A stretch of DNA of 42,130 nucleotides from HRBIN15 sp039630445 (GCA_039630445.1 JBCNVA010000059.1:1-42130); one strand, 5' to 3'. Shown: positions 1 to 7,666, counted from the first letter of the stretch. Numbers and translations are program-made. Notes: generated by a model from the sequence alone, not told the origin.

Positions 1-2
1 CG

Positions 3-419
3 CGCTATCGTCTGCCCGACCCTCCCCCAACCCATCCTGAAGCGCATTATGTAATGTGGTTGGTGGGCAAGGCGTTGAAGCGGTTGAAACGGTATTGGGG
101 GCAGGAGAAACGGTATTATGGACAAGTTATGCCGATATGGAGAGAGAATGAAGCCGGTGAGGAGGAAGAACTGAAGTTTGTGGATGAGGGAGCGCAGGTG
201 CAGGTGGAGGAGGTGCTGCAGCGGGTGCTGTTCACACAAGTGTCGGAGCAACTTTCGCCTCGGTTAGATGAGAAGGATTGGATGATTTTGGAGGGGATGC
301 TAACTGGTAGAACACAGGTTGAGATTGCTCGGGAAGCAGGTTTCAGTCAACCAGCGGTCAGCAAGCGTTGGCATCGGATTTGCCAGTTAGTGCGCGAGAT
401 TTTGGGGGAATCGGGGTGA
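3..419 (+). CDS. sigma-factor-like HTH protein, 5' end outside the window
   Basis: The frame is open from the left edge with no stop before the first in-window ATG (position 54), so the gene very likely begins upstream and only its C-terminal part is seen. The last 50 residues contain a helix-turn-helix resembling sigma-70 region 4 or a LuxR-type HTH: 'GRTQVEIAREAGFSQPAVSK' followed by a basic recognition helix (KRWHRICQL). The preceding part is charged and acidic (EEEELKFVDEG). It could be an ECF-like sigma factor or a sigma-like regulator; regions 2 and 3 are out of view. It lies about 95 bases before the secreted Cys-rich gene on the same strand, so a regulatory link is possible but not shown. 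Confidence 0.7.
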   Translation, partial: RYRLPDPPPTHPEAHYVMWLVGKALKRLKRYWGQEKRYYGQVMPIWRENEAGEEEELKFVDEGAQVQVEEVLQRVLFTQVSEQLSPRLDEKDWMILEGMLTGRTQVEIAREAGFSQPAVSKRWHRICQLVREILGESG

Positions 420-514
420 TGGCGGTTATATTTTTTGGCAGAGCAGGGGCAATTAATTGAGTGGAAGGGCGAATGGAAGCCCTTCTGAAAAATCAAGAAT
501 GGAGGTGGATGACG

Positions 515-1546
515 ATGAAGCGACTCAACGGATCAAGGCGCTGGTTGCGCAGAATGCGAACGCTTGGTATAGTGATAGGCTGTGTGATGAATCTTGCACC
601 CAGTATTGCACAACACACCCCGTCACAAATAGCATCGCCACAAGTGGCAGAAGGTTGTATGGTGGAAGTGGTACTCGCCTCAGCAGGACAACCTATCACT
701 CTCCTTTTTGAACCAGCTTTACAACTCTCTGCAGGAGAACAGCTGATTTATGAGACCCTGTCAGGCGACTTTCTTACAACCAACCCGTCACTAATAACTT
801 GGGTTCCAACTCGTGCTGGATGGGATTTTATTCAAGTCCGAGCTGTCAGTGTCTCGGGTAATTCCCGCGTCGTGGCGCGAATAGACTTTGTGGTGGACGA
901 CGAGTCACTGCTGTCAGAAGTATATAACCTACCCATCGATGTAAGAAGGCGTGGCTATATTGTGCCCCTAAGTGCAGGCGGTGAAAATCACGCAGCCATC
1001 TGGCTGGAGGAGATCAACACCCAAGCACCTGGTCGTCCTGGTCGAGGTGGGAAGCTTTGTCTCAAGCGCCCCGATCCACCACCAGGATTGAATTGCGCGT
1101 CTCTTCCGCCTGGAGGTACATGGGTTTGCCCGCCGTATTATGTCGCAGAAACGCTATGTACAAGGCTTTTCACTTGCAGTTACAGGAGAAACCAGGTAAT
1201 TACACGCTTATGTGGCGAAGAAGCGGCGGAACTAAAGGCGCAACTTGGTTTGGCAGAAGGTTGTATCACCATTGGCGAAATCGAATTCTGCGTAACTGTA
1301 GATGGGTGCGTGCAGGTCACAAGCACCATAGATATACGCGTGCAGTGTCAGCAATGTACCGAATATAAGAAACAGTTTTGTCGCCGATTCTGCTGCCGAA
1401 ACAATGTTGTTGAGTGTTGTGAGCAGCATCTATGGCAACGGAAATGTTTTTACAGAATAGTTTGGCTACCATCTGGTCCGGTAAAAACACCGCAGGTATG
1501 TACTAACCCTTCTGGGCCGTACACACAACCCGGTTGCGATTGGTAA
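515..1546 (+). CDS. secreted cysteine-rich protein of unknown function
   Basis: About 343 residues. I chose the ATG at 515 because GGAGG at 501-505 sits nine bases upstream; the ATG at 509 is too close to it. The N-terminus is a typical signal peptide: basic (MKRLNGSRRWLRRMR), then a hydrophobic stretch ending near SIAQ. Residues from about 40 to 130 look like a beta-rich Ig/cadherin-like segment (VTWVPTRAGWDFIQVRAVS-type pattern). The last 165 residues hold about 19 cysteines, including CC pairs (RRFCCRNN, VECCEQH) and a CQQC motif, which implies an extracytoplasmic disulfide-rich domain. No family is recognised. A strong hairpin follows 10 bases after the stop, and a membrane-anchored protein gene comes next. 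Confidence 0.75.
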   Translation: MKRLNGSRRWLRRMRTLGIVIGCVMNLAPSIAQHTPSQIASPQVAEGCMVEVVLASAGQPITLLFEPALQLSAGEQLIYETLSGDFLTTNPSLITWVPTRAGWDFIQVRAVSVSGNSRVVARIDFVVDDESLLSEVYNLPIDVRRRGYIVPLSAGGENHAAIWLEEINTQAPGRPGRGGKLCLKRPDPPPGLNCASLPPGGTWVCPPYYVAETLCTRLFTCSYRRNQVITRLCGEEAAELKAQLGLAEGCITIGEIEFCVTVDGCVQVTSTIDIRVQCQQCTEYKKQFCRRFCCRNNVVECCEQHLWQRKCFYRIVWLPSGPVKTPQVCTNPSGPYTQPGCDW

Positions 1547-1556
1547 TATTTCCCAT

Positions 1557-1592
1557 GTTGTGGTCGCCTGCTTTCGCTCAGGCGACCACAAC
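1557..1592 (+). promoter_or_regulatory. intercistronic hairpin, 14-bp perfect stem
   Basis: Arms at 1557-1570 and 1579-1592 are perfect reverse complements (GTTGTGGTCGCCTG), with an 8-base loop. No T-run follows, so it is not a standard intrinsic terminator. It lies between the Cys-rich gene and the next gene on the same strand and could stabilise or end the upstream mRNA, or be bound by a protein. Confidence 0.6.
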
Positions 1593-1617
1593 TACACAGT
1601 TGGATGGAGATAAAGCC

Positions 1618-2259
1618 ATGAAAAGCATTCTCCAAATCGCTGGATATTTAGGGTTGGCTGCTCTTCTCGGCATGCTGGTGATCAGTCAGGGGCAGCGTTC
1701 CGAGATTCGCTCCCCGCGCGGCAAGATAAAAGACATCCAAGTCCTGCTCCGCCCAAATATGACCTACCGAATTTCGTTTAGTGAAAAACTGCCTTGTAGC
1801 GAAAAGTTGCCTGTTCTTGAGCAGGGAGTCGTTGTGCATCAGTGGTTTGGAAGCCGAGTGGAAATCTTGGAGCAATCCCCTACCTTTATCCGCTTTCGCA
1901 CGCTGACTTTAGAGGAAGCGCTTCGTAAGGCAGAACAGCAGAATAAGCAGAATCCCGATCATCCTATCGATTTAGACTTTGTTCGATTTGAATACGAGCA
2001 AGGTATTCCCTTTTCTTTGCATTACATGGCGATTAGTCGTGATTGGATGGACACAGTGATAGACTTTATGTTTGGAATAGAAAGGGATCGCTCGCGTCGC
2101 CGGGCAGAGCGGGTGGTGGCGAAGGGCAAGGGAGTGGAAATCACGCCTTCTGAAGTGAAGAAAGGAAAAACCGGAGTGCGTTTCTTCCTTATGCCTGAGG
2201 GTAAGGATAAGACCATTTATATCCTGCCTTCCGATCGCTGCCCTCCTCCTAAATACTAA
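1618..2259 (+). CDS. membrane-anchored hypothetical protein
   Basis: 213 residues from the ATG at 1618, which is preceded by GGATGGAG at suitable spacing; a longer frame from 1534 would run through the intercistronic hairpin and is rejected. Residues about 5-24 form one hydrophobic segment (signal anchor or signal peptide), followed by a basic region (RSEIRSPRGKIKD). The rest is soluble and charged, with a highly basic stretch (ERDRSRRRAERVVAKGKG) near residue 165 and two cysteines (PCSEKLP and DRCPPPKY). No domain is recognised. It follows the secreted Cys-rich gene on the same strand, so the two may act in the same envelope process; this is only context. Confidence 0.65.
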   Translation: MKSILQIAGYLGLAALLGMLVISQGQRSEIRSPRGKIKDIQVLLRPNMTYRISFSEKLPCSEKLPVLEQGVVVHQWFGSRVEILEQSPTFIRFRTLTLEEALRKAEQQNKQNPDHPIDLDFVRFEYEQGIPFSLHYMAISRDWMDTVIDFMFGIERDRSRRRAERVVAKGKGVEITPSEVKKGKTGVRFFLMPEGKDKTIYILPSDRCPPPKY

Positions 2260-2306
2260 ATAAAATAACGAGCCTGCGCAACAATTCAGCTTCCTGCCAA
2301 AGAGGG

Positions 2307-2312
2307 TACAAT
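2307..2312 (+). promoter_or_regulatory. -10 candidate (TACAAT) for fabI-nhaA
   Basis: TACAAT lies in the loop of a small GAGGG/CCCTC inverted repeat, 21 bases before the fabI ATG. No good -35 was found, so support is weak. Confidence 0.35.
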
Positions 2313-2333
2313 TCCCTCGCAGGAGGCTGGAAG

Positions 2334-3098
2334 ATGCTTTTGCAAGGGAAACGCGGGGTTATTTTTGGCGTGGCGAACCAGTACAGTTTGGCGTGGCGGA
2401 TTGCCCAGCGGTGCGCACAGCACGGGGCAAGCCTCGCCCTCACCTACCAGAATGAGCGGTTCGTGGAGAAGGTGAATCAGCTCGCTGCCGAACTGCCCGA
2501 TGCCTTCACGCTGCAATGCGACCTCAATAACGACGCGGAAATCGCCACAGTAGTTAGCACACTGCGCGAGCGGTGGGGCACAGTCGAGTTTATGGCGCCC
2601 TGTGTGGCGTATGCACTGCGCGAGGAACTCGCCGGTCGCTATCTGGACACTTCGCGGGAGGGGTTCAAGATTGCCCTGGAGACCAGCGTCTACACCTTCG
2701 TGGCGGCGGTGCGCCATCTGGAGCCGATTCTGGCGGACAGGGCGTCGATCCTGACGCTGACCTATCTGGGCAGTGAGCGGGTGGTGCCGGGCTACAATGT
2801 GATGGGCGTAGCGAAAGCCGCGCTGGAGGCGAGCGTGCGCTATCTGGCGTATGAGCTGGGCGAGCGCGGCATTCGAGTGAACGCCCTGTCGCCAGGACCT
2901 GTCAGTACGCTTGCAGCGCGAGGCATTCGCGGCTTCACGACGATGATGGAGTATGTGCGTGAGCGCGCCCCCTTCAAGCGCGACACCGACCCTGATGAGG
3001 TGGGCGATGCCGCCGTGTTTCTGTTCAGCGATTTGGGGCGCGGCGTCACAGGGGAAGTGATTTTCGTCGATGTCGGGTATCACATTCTGGGGATGTAG
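2334..3098 (+). CDS. fabI: enoyl-[acyl-carrier-protein] reductase FabI
   Basis: 254 residues, the usual FabI length. This short-chain dehydrogenase performs the last step of fatty-acid elongation, NAD(P)H reduction of trans-2-enoyl-ACP. Signature segments visible are the FabI-type cofactor loop GVANQYSLAWRIAQ near residue 12, TYLGSERVVPGYNVMGVAK with the paired Tyr residues and Tyr-x6-Lys catalytic motif, the substrate-loop segment LSPGPVSTLAARGI, and the C-terminal GEVIFVDVGYHILGM. The ATG at 2334 follows AGGAGG at 2321-2326. One deviation is that the usual HSIAFAP-type segment reads PCVAYAL here. The stop is two bases from the nhaA start, so the two genes are probably co-transcribed. Confidence 0.95.
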   Translation: MLLQGKRGVIFGVANQYSLAWRIAQRCAQHGASLALTYQNERFVEKVNQLAAELPDAFTLQCDLNNDAEIATVVSTLRERWGTVEFMAPCVAYALREELAGRYLDTSREGFKIALETSVYTFVAAVRHLEPILADRASILTLTYLGSERVVPGYNVMGVAKAALEASVRYLAYELGERGIRVNALSPGPVSTLAARGIRGFTTMMEYVRERAPFKRDTDPDEVGDAAVFLFSDLGRGVTGEVIFVDVGYHILGM

Positions 3099-3100
3099 CG

Positions 3101-4456
3101 ATGCCAGCTCGCACTGGTGTGCGGATGCCACCCGGTCGCGCCCTGCCTGTTGAACGCCTCTCGCGCCCTTTTCAGGAGTTTGCCCATCAGGCATCGTCAG
3201 GGGGCATCGTGCTGCTGTTCTGCGCGATTGCTGCCCTGCTGTGGGCGAACTCACCCTTCGCGCCCGCCTATTTCCGCCTGTGGCAAACCCCCGTGGAGAT
3301 ACGCTTTGGCGCATGGCTGGATCTGGACAAGCCGCTGCTGCTCTGGATCAACGACGGACTAATGGCGATCTTTTTCTTCTTGGTGGGGATGGAGATCAAG
3401 CGGGAGCTGCTGGTGGGCGAGCTGGCATCGTGGCGTCAGGCGATGCTACCTATTGCAGCAGCAATCGGTGGCATGGTCGTGCCTGCACTGATTTTCTACG
3501 CGCTGAACGCAGGCACGCCCGAAATTCGCGGCTGGGGCGTTCCGATGGCGACCGATATCGCCTTTGCGCTGGGCGCACTGGCGTTGCTGGGCACACGGGC
3601 ACCGCTCGCGCTCAAGGTGTTCCTCAGCGCGCTGGCAATTATCGACGACCTGGGTGCGGTGCTGGTGATCGCCTTCTTTTATACAGAGAATGTGAACTGG
3701 GGTGCTCTGGGCTATTCGGTGCTTGCGTTCGGCGGGATGCTGCTGGCGAATCGGTTGGGCGTGCGCAATACCCTCGTTTACTTCCTAATTGGCTGTGTGG
3801 TGTGGTACTTCATGCTCAAGTCGGGCGTGCACGCGACAGTTGCGGGTGTGCTGGGCGCACTGGCAATTCCCGTGCGTCAGCGGATCGCGCCTGAACAGTA
3901 TGTTGCCTGCGTGCGCGACTATCTGCGCCAGTTTGAAATGCCCCATCGCAAACCCACAATCATTTTGAACCCGATGCAGCAGTCGGCAGTCGAAGCGATT
4001 CAGCGGGCGTCGGAACGGGTGCAGTCGCCCCTGCAGCGGTTGGAGCATGTGCTGCATCCGTGGGTGGCGTTCGGCATCCTGCCTCTGTTCGCGCTGGCGA
4101 ACGCAGGGGTGACGATTTTCGGGGAACAGAACGCCATCGATTGGGGCGGTCGGGTGTTGTGGGGTGTGGCGCTGGGCTTGCTGCTGGGCAAGCCGCTGGG
4201 CATCACGCTTGCCTCGTGGCTGGCGGTGCGGGCGGGCATCGCGCGGCTGCCTGCAGGCGTCGGCTGGGTGCATATTCTGGGCGTCGGCTTTCTGGGCGGG
4301 ATCGGCTTTACCATGGCGCTCTTTATTGCCCAGCTTGCCTACGCTGAACACACGCTCGATCTGGCAAAGATGGGCGTGCTGATAGGTTCCGCTATGTCGG
4401 GCATCGTGGGCTTCCTGCTGATTCGCATGTTCACCCAGCCGCAGCCCGAAACCTAA
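3101..4456 (+). CDS. nhaA: Na+/H+ antiporter NhaA
   Basis: 451 residues. NhaA is an inner-membrane protein that exchanges internal Na+ for external protons. The family signatures are present: ATDIAFALGALALLG, SALAIIDDLGAVLVIAFFY with the adjacent ion-binding Asp-Asp pair, GVHATVAGVLGALAIP, and the C-terminal GFLGGIGFTMALFIAQLA. About 11-12 hydrophobic segments are visible. A roughly 70-residue hydrophilic region in the middle (PVRQRIAPEQYVACVRD through SERVQSPLQRLEHVLHP) is typical of longer NhaA proteins. The ATG lies two bases after the fabI stop. The stop codon overlaps the stop of the convergent minus-strand gene by sharing CTAA at 4453-4456. Confidence 0.95.
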   Translation: MPARTGVRMPPGRALPVERLSRPFQEFAHQASSGGIVLLFCAIAALLWANSPFAPAYFRLWQTPVEIRFGAWLDLDKPLLLWINDGLMAIFFFLVGMEIKRELLVGELASWRQAMLPIAAAIGGMVVPALIFYALNAGTPEIRGWGVPMATDIAFALGALALLGTRAPLALKVFLSALAIIDDLGAVLVIAFFYTENVNWGALGYSVLAFGGMLLANRLGVRNTLVYFLIGCVVWYFMLKSGVHATVAGVLGALAIPVRQRIAPEQYVACVRDYLRQFEMPHRKPTIILNPMQQSAVEAIQRASERVQSPLQRLEHVLHPWVAFGILPLFALANAGVTIFGEQNAIDWGGRVLWGVALGLLLGKPLGITLASWLAVRAGIARLPAGVGWVHILGVGFLGGIGFTMALFIAQLAYAEHTLDLAKMGVLIGSAMSGIVGFLLIRMFTQPQPET

Positions 4457-5337
4457 TCGCTGCGCACGATGCCACCGAGCAGCCAACCTCCAAAGAGCGC
4501 AACGACCAAGAAAAAGTCCCAAAAGGAGAAGCCGATCCGTATAAAGTCGCCTATCTCCTCAAAATCGATGAGGATCAGCACCATATCAAACACGAAGCGG
4601 GCAATCATATAAGCCAGTAGCAGCCCAATCAGCGACCAGTTGATTTCGGTCTTGAGGATAAGCGCGAGGATACCACTGGCGAGAAAATAGAGCACCAGTG
4701 TGCCCACTGGTCCGCAGCAGAACATACTCAGCACCATGACGATGGCAACATCGCGATAGTCCTCGGCGTCGTCGATAGTGCCAATCAGATGGGAGCCTGC
4801 CATCCACATGCCCAGAATGAAGAAGTAGATGAGGTTGCTCCAGATAGCCCATTCAGGACGCTGGCTTAGCACCAACACATTGATCGCTGCCAAGGGCAAG
4901 ACCACAGCAAGGAACCGTTCCAGCCTTAGGTAGAAAGGCAGCCCCTCTTCAATCTCGTACAGGATGCGCACCTGTCCTGGAGGGGGCGCGGTCGTGGTGG
5001 GGGTGGGACGAGGTGCGCCGGGCGGTGCCATCGGCGTTGCGGTGACGCCACTGGGCGGTGTCGGGGGGGCCATCGGCGTCGCCACAGGAGGGGGTGTGGT
5101 GGGACCCATCGGCGTCGCCACCACGCCCGAAGGGGGCGGAGGTGGGCTGGTGGGCGCGGTTGGCGGTGGGGTGGGCGTCGTTACCACTGTCGGATCGCTG
5201 GAAGGCGTCGGGGGCGGCGTCTGAGTAGGCGGTTTGTAGCCCGGCGGAGCTGGCTGACCCGTCGCCATCACCCGCTTGCACCATTCGCACACATACGGAT
5301 CCTGACTGTCCATTCCACACCAGCGGCAGCGGGTCAT
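4453..5337 (-). CDS. zinc-ribbon membrane protein with Pro-rich linker
   Basis: 294 residues. The N-terminus has two CxxC knuckles (C4-C7 and C17-C20), a small treble-clef or zinc-ribbon. Residues about 29-125 are a low-complexity Pro/Thr/Ala linker made of near-repeats of the type ATPMAPPTPP and GVVATPMGP. The rest contains four or five hydrophobic segments (VLPLAAINVLVL, LIYFFILGMWMAG, IVMVLSMFCCGPVG, FFLVVALFGGWLLGG). This ribbon-linker-membrane layout is common in bacterial proteins of unknown role. Its start overlaps the stop of the upstream gene (ATG at 5335-5337, that gene's TGA at 5334-5336), so the pair is translationally coupled. Confidence 0.8.
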   Translation of the reverse strand: MTRCRWCGMDSQDPYVCEWCKRVMATGQPAPPGYKPPTQTPPPTPSSDPTVVTTPTPPPTAPTSPPPPPSGVVATPMGPTTPPPVATPMAPPTPPSGVTATPMAPPGAPRPTPTTTAPPPGQVRILYEIEEGLPFYLRLERFLAVVLPLAAINVLVLSQRPEWAIWSNLIYFFILGMWMAGSHLIGTIDDAEDYRDVAIVMVLSMFCCGPVGTLVLYFLASGILALILKTEINWSLIGLLLAYMIARFVFDMVLILIDFEEIGDFIRIGFSFWDFFLVVALFGGWLLGGIVRSD

Positions 5338-6005
5338 GGCGCACCTCCCTCTCGTTTCAAGGTAAGCGTCCCCACCATCTCATCAAAAACCTTCTGGTAG
5401 GCATCATACGAACTGGCAGGGCAATAAGCGTGGATATGGAGAACCTCGCGCTCGGAGATGGGCACTGTCAACACATAGCCCCGCACAGGCATGTTGAACA
5501 GCGGGATGATATGCGGTAGCACATACTCATAGTCGCTGCGTAGCCCTCGCACGCCGCGGACCGTCACGGTGGATCGTTTCAGTTCGCGGAAGTTCACATA
5601 GCTGGGGTCATCGCGCAGGGCAGCGATGCGCTCATCGTGGCGTTTGCGCATCAGTGCAGCGAAATCCACCTGCACATTCGGGTTGCCTTGTGGCATCAAC
5701 TGGCTGAGCGGGTTCGAGGTCTCCTGCAACGGTCGGAAATAGACCTCAAAGCCCGTGCGCTTGCCCCGATAGAAGCCCACATCATCGGCAGCCAGCGCCA
5801 GTTCCGAGATGGCAAAAAAGCGTCCGAACTCCACATCACCCGCACGGAACCGCTTCGGCTTGCGGATCGAAAAGCGACGCCCCTCAAAAGTCTCCCATTC
5901 ACTGGGTGAAGGAACACGGTAGCGCGGATTGGCAAGCAAAAACATCTCTACAATCAGCGCCAGCAAGCCCAGTATCCAGAGCGCCCGAATAGCCCAGATG
6001 GTCAT
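5334..6005 (-). CDS. signal-anchored hypothetical protein
   Basis: 223 residues. One N-terminal hydrophobic segment (residues about 3-25) is followed by a soluble domain predicted outside the membrane. The domain contains FEGRRFSIRKPKRFRAGDVE near residue 45 and a C-terminal segment (VLTVPISEREVLHIHAYCPASSYDAYQKVFDEMVGTLTL, quoted here as a region) that resembles PsbP/LpqN-like 'did the fit improve' folds, where a final amphipathic helix packs on a sheet. That resemblance is a weak inference. ATG at 6005 with GAGGAGG upstream. First gene of a two-gene unit with the zinc-ribbon protein. Confidence 0.75.
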   Translation of the reverse strand: MTIWAIRALWILGLLALIVEMFLLANPRYRVPSPSEWETFEGRRFSIRKPKRFRAGDVEFGRFFAISELALAADDVGFYRGKRTGFEVYFRPLQETSNPLSQLMPQGNPNVQVDFAALMRKRHDERIAALRDDPSYVNFRELKRSTVTVRGVRGLRSDYEYVLPHIIPLFNMPVRGYVLTVPISEREVLHIHAYCPASSYDAYQKVFDEMVGTLTLKREGGAP

Positions 6006-6025
6006 GGGCGTTCCTCCTCGCCCTC

Positions 6026-6031
6026 ATTATA
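6026..6031 (-). promoter_or_regulatory. -10 box TATAAT upstream of the 6005 start
   Basis: A perfect TATAAT on the minus strand, 20 bases before the start codon of the two-gene unit. No convincing -35 is present. Confidence 0.45.
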
Positions 6032-6076
6032 CGACGCCCCTGCTGGTGATTCCTGCTTTCAGCGCCCGTCGGTCTC

Positions 6077-6292
6077 ATACCAATTGGCAGCGCAAACGCC
6101 GTGATGTCGTCGGCGAGACGCCGACGCTACGAATGCGCCCTGCGTAGCGTCGGCGTCCCCGCCACTGCGCCCTGCGTAGCGTCGGCGTCCCCGCCAATGC
6201 GCCCTGCGTAGCGTCGGCGTCCCCGCCAATGCGCCCTGCGTAGCGTCGGCGTCCCCGCCGACGATGACAGCTCTTGAAATGGCGATTGGTAT
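6077..6292. repeat. MITE-like element of tandem GC palindromes
   Basis: The element is bounded by imperfect terminal inverted repeats: ATACCAATTGGCA at 6077-6089 and TGGCGATTGGTAT at 6280-6292 (11 of 13 positions match as inverted copies). Inside are three exact-length 32-bp tandem units (6142-6173, 6174-6205, 6206-6237), with flanking partial and inverted copies, built around the hairpin core GTCGGCGTCCCCGCC(GAC). A related array lies at 15800-16044 in the opposite orientation. It fills most of the 312 bases between the genes at 6005 and 6318. Reading frames that cross it are artefacts. Confidence 0.8.
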
Positions 6293-6317
6293 CACACGAT
6301 TCGGTATACTTGTTTAT

Positions 6318-7025
6318 ATGGCAAAGTTCAAGGAAGGCGAGCGGGTGCGGATCAAGGCACGACAAGCAAGTGAGAAGGAGGCGCTGGAGGGGCGGTACGC
6401 GCCCTATCTGGCTAACGTCACGGGCACCATCCTCAGAGTCTACGACGCGCAACAGATCGCCGTTAATCTGGACATTGATAGCCTGCCAGAGGAGGTACGC
6501 CAGCGCCACGCAGAGCAGCAGGAGACGATGTATCAGCGCTGGCTCGATTCACTCTCGGAGGAGGCACGCAACCGCCTAACTGACGAGGAAAAGATGTTCC
6601 GCCTGAACTATGTGGTGTTGGTGGCGGAGAGCGATCTGGAAAGCCCCCCTCCTGCAAGTTCCCTCCGCACGCGAGAGGAACCGAAGGGGAAAGAAGCAGG
6701 CTCTCTCCGCCAGCGAGGGGAACCAACGCCCTCAAAAACGGTTCCCCCTGTTGCAGGGGGAACCTCACGGAGGGGGTCCAAGTCGCCAAAAGCACAACCC
6801 ACCGAAGGGCGCGCCACTGGCAAGCCGCGAGCTGAGCGGCAGGATGCCAAAGCCACCAAAGGGCGAGCCTCCCAGCGAGCCAAATCGAAGCCAGCTGCTC
6901 CCCGAAAGTCGCGCAAACCGTCCGAAACTGCCCGAACATCCCCTCCCTCAGCACGCCCGACACCCGAACAGCTGGACCTGATGGAAGAAGCCTATCTCAA
7001 AGCACGCCAGCGCAAAGCCCGCTAA
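6318..7025 (+). CDS. hypothetical protein with basic low-complexity tail and in-frame repeat insertion
   Basis: 235 residues from the ATG at 6318; the longer frame from 6264 runs into the repeat element and is rejected. No Shine-Dalgarno is visible, but TATACT at 6305-6310 lies just before the ATG, so the transcript may be leaderless. Residues 1-108 look like a compact domain with an SH3/KOW-like beginning (KFKEGERVRIKAR, VTGTILRVYDAQQIAVNL) and a charged helical part. Residues about 109-154 are encoded by a copy of a dispersed hairpin repeat (6642-6779). The remaining tail is Lys/Arg/Pro-rich (KSKPAAPRKSRKPSE) and could bind nucleic acid. The stop shares CTAA (7022-7025) with the convergent ankyrin gene. 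Confidence 0.7.
   Translation: MAKFKEGERVRIKARQASEKEALEGRYAPYLANVTGTILRVYDAQQIAVNLDIDSLPEEVRQRHAEQQETMYQRWLDSLSEEARNRLTDEEKMFRLNYVVLVAESDLESPPPASSLRTREEPKGKEAGSLRQRGEPTPSKTVPPVAGGTSRRGSKSPKAQPTEGRATGKPRAERQDAKATKGRASQRAKSKPAAPRKSRKPSETARTSPPSARPTPEQLDLMEEAYLKARQRKAR
6642..6779 (-). repeat. GGTTCCCCC hairpin repeat inserted in a coding sequence
   Basis: This stretch matches, in inverse orientation, the intergenic element at 14605-14697. Shared blocks are AGCCCCCCTCCTGCA at one end, the GCCAGCGAGGGGAACC block, the stem-loop GGTTCCCCCT/AGGGGGAACC (6740-6749 and 6755-6764), and CGGAGGGGGTC at the other end. This copy is longer because it carries an additional CTCCGC...GCGAGAGGAACC unit. It stays in frame with the host gene. 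Confidence 0.75.
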
Positions 7026-7666
7026 GGCGAGGGGCGTAGCCGTTGCTGGATCATCGCGATGATTTCGGGGTCGCCACTGCGTTGGGCGGCATCCAGCACG
7101 CTTTCACCTAATGTGCTGCGTGCCCGCGGGTCGGCTCCATATTGAAGCAACAGGCGCACCGCCTCGCGATGTCCGTTTTCGGCTGCCAACATCAGCAGCG
7201 TGCGCCCGTTACGATCGCGCTGATTGGGCGAAATGCCCCGCTCTAACATCGCTTTCAGCACGCGCGTGCGCCCGTAGACCGCGGCGTAATAGGCAGGCGA
7301 GTTGCCAGGGTTCATCTCGTTCAGGTAACCTGTGCGGTCGCGCGCGCCTAAACCAGCACCGTGCTCAATCAGCAGCAGGGCAATCTCCTCATGCCCACGG
7401 ATAATTGCAAGGCTGAGCGCGGTCAAACCCGACGGGGTGCTGGCGTTCACAGAGGCGCCTGCACGCAGCAACACCTTCACCCGTGCCATATCGCCCTGCT
7501 CCACCGCCGCAAGCAGCTCCTCGTTGTGCAAACGATTCTGCTCGTGCAGCTGGTGAAACGGCGGCGAAAGCATGATCACCAGCGTCAACACGATCGGCAG
7601 CACAAAGAAGCCGATAATCAGCAGTTTTTGCACCTGCACCCGCCTGTCGTTATCCCCAGTGGACAT
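7022..7666 (-). CDS. membrane-anchored ankyrin-repeat protein
   Basis: 214 residues. A short cytoplasmic N-terminus is followed by one transmembrane segment (LLIIGFFVLPIVLTLVIML, residues about 15-33). Four ankyrin repeats run from about residue 48 to 205, with clear motif elements such as GLTALSLAIIRGHEEIALLL, NSPAYYAAVYGRTRVLKAML and GRTLLMLAAENGHREAVRLL. Ankyrin repeats bind other proteins, so the likely role is a scaffold at the membrane; the partner is unknown. The stop shares CTAA with the convergent gene at 6318-7025. Confidence 0.9.
   Translation of the reverse strand: MSTGDNDRRVQVQKLLIIGFFVLPIVLTLVIMLSPPFHQLHEQNRLHNEELLAAVEQGDMARVKVLLRAGASVNASTPSGLTALSLAIIRGHEEIALLLIEHGAGLGARDRTGYLNEMNPGNSPAYYAAVYGRTRVLKAMLERGISPNQRDRNGRTLLMLAAENGHREAVRLLLQYGADPRARSTLGESVLDAAQRSGDPEIIAMIQQRLRPSP

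Noticed and set aside
2286..3314. 342-codon frame antisense to fabI
   Set aside because: A GC-rich shadow of fabI with no ribosome site or recognisable domain; fabI is certain.
6059..6509. Minus-strand frames with GGDADATQGA repeats
   Set aside because: They are translations of the palindromic repeat element, not genes; similar frames appear at 15769-16181.
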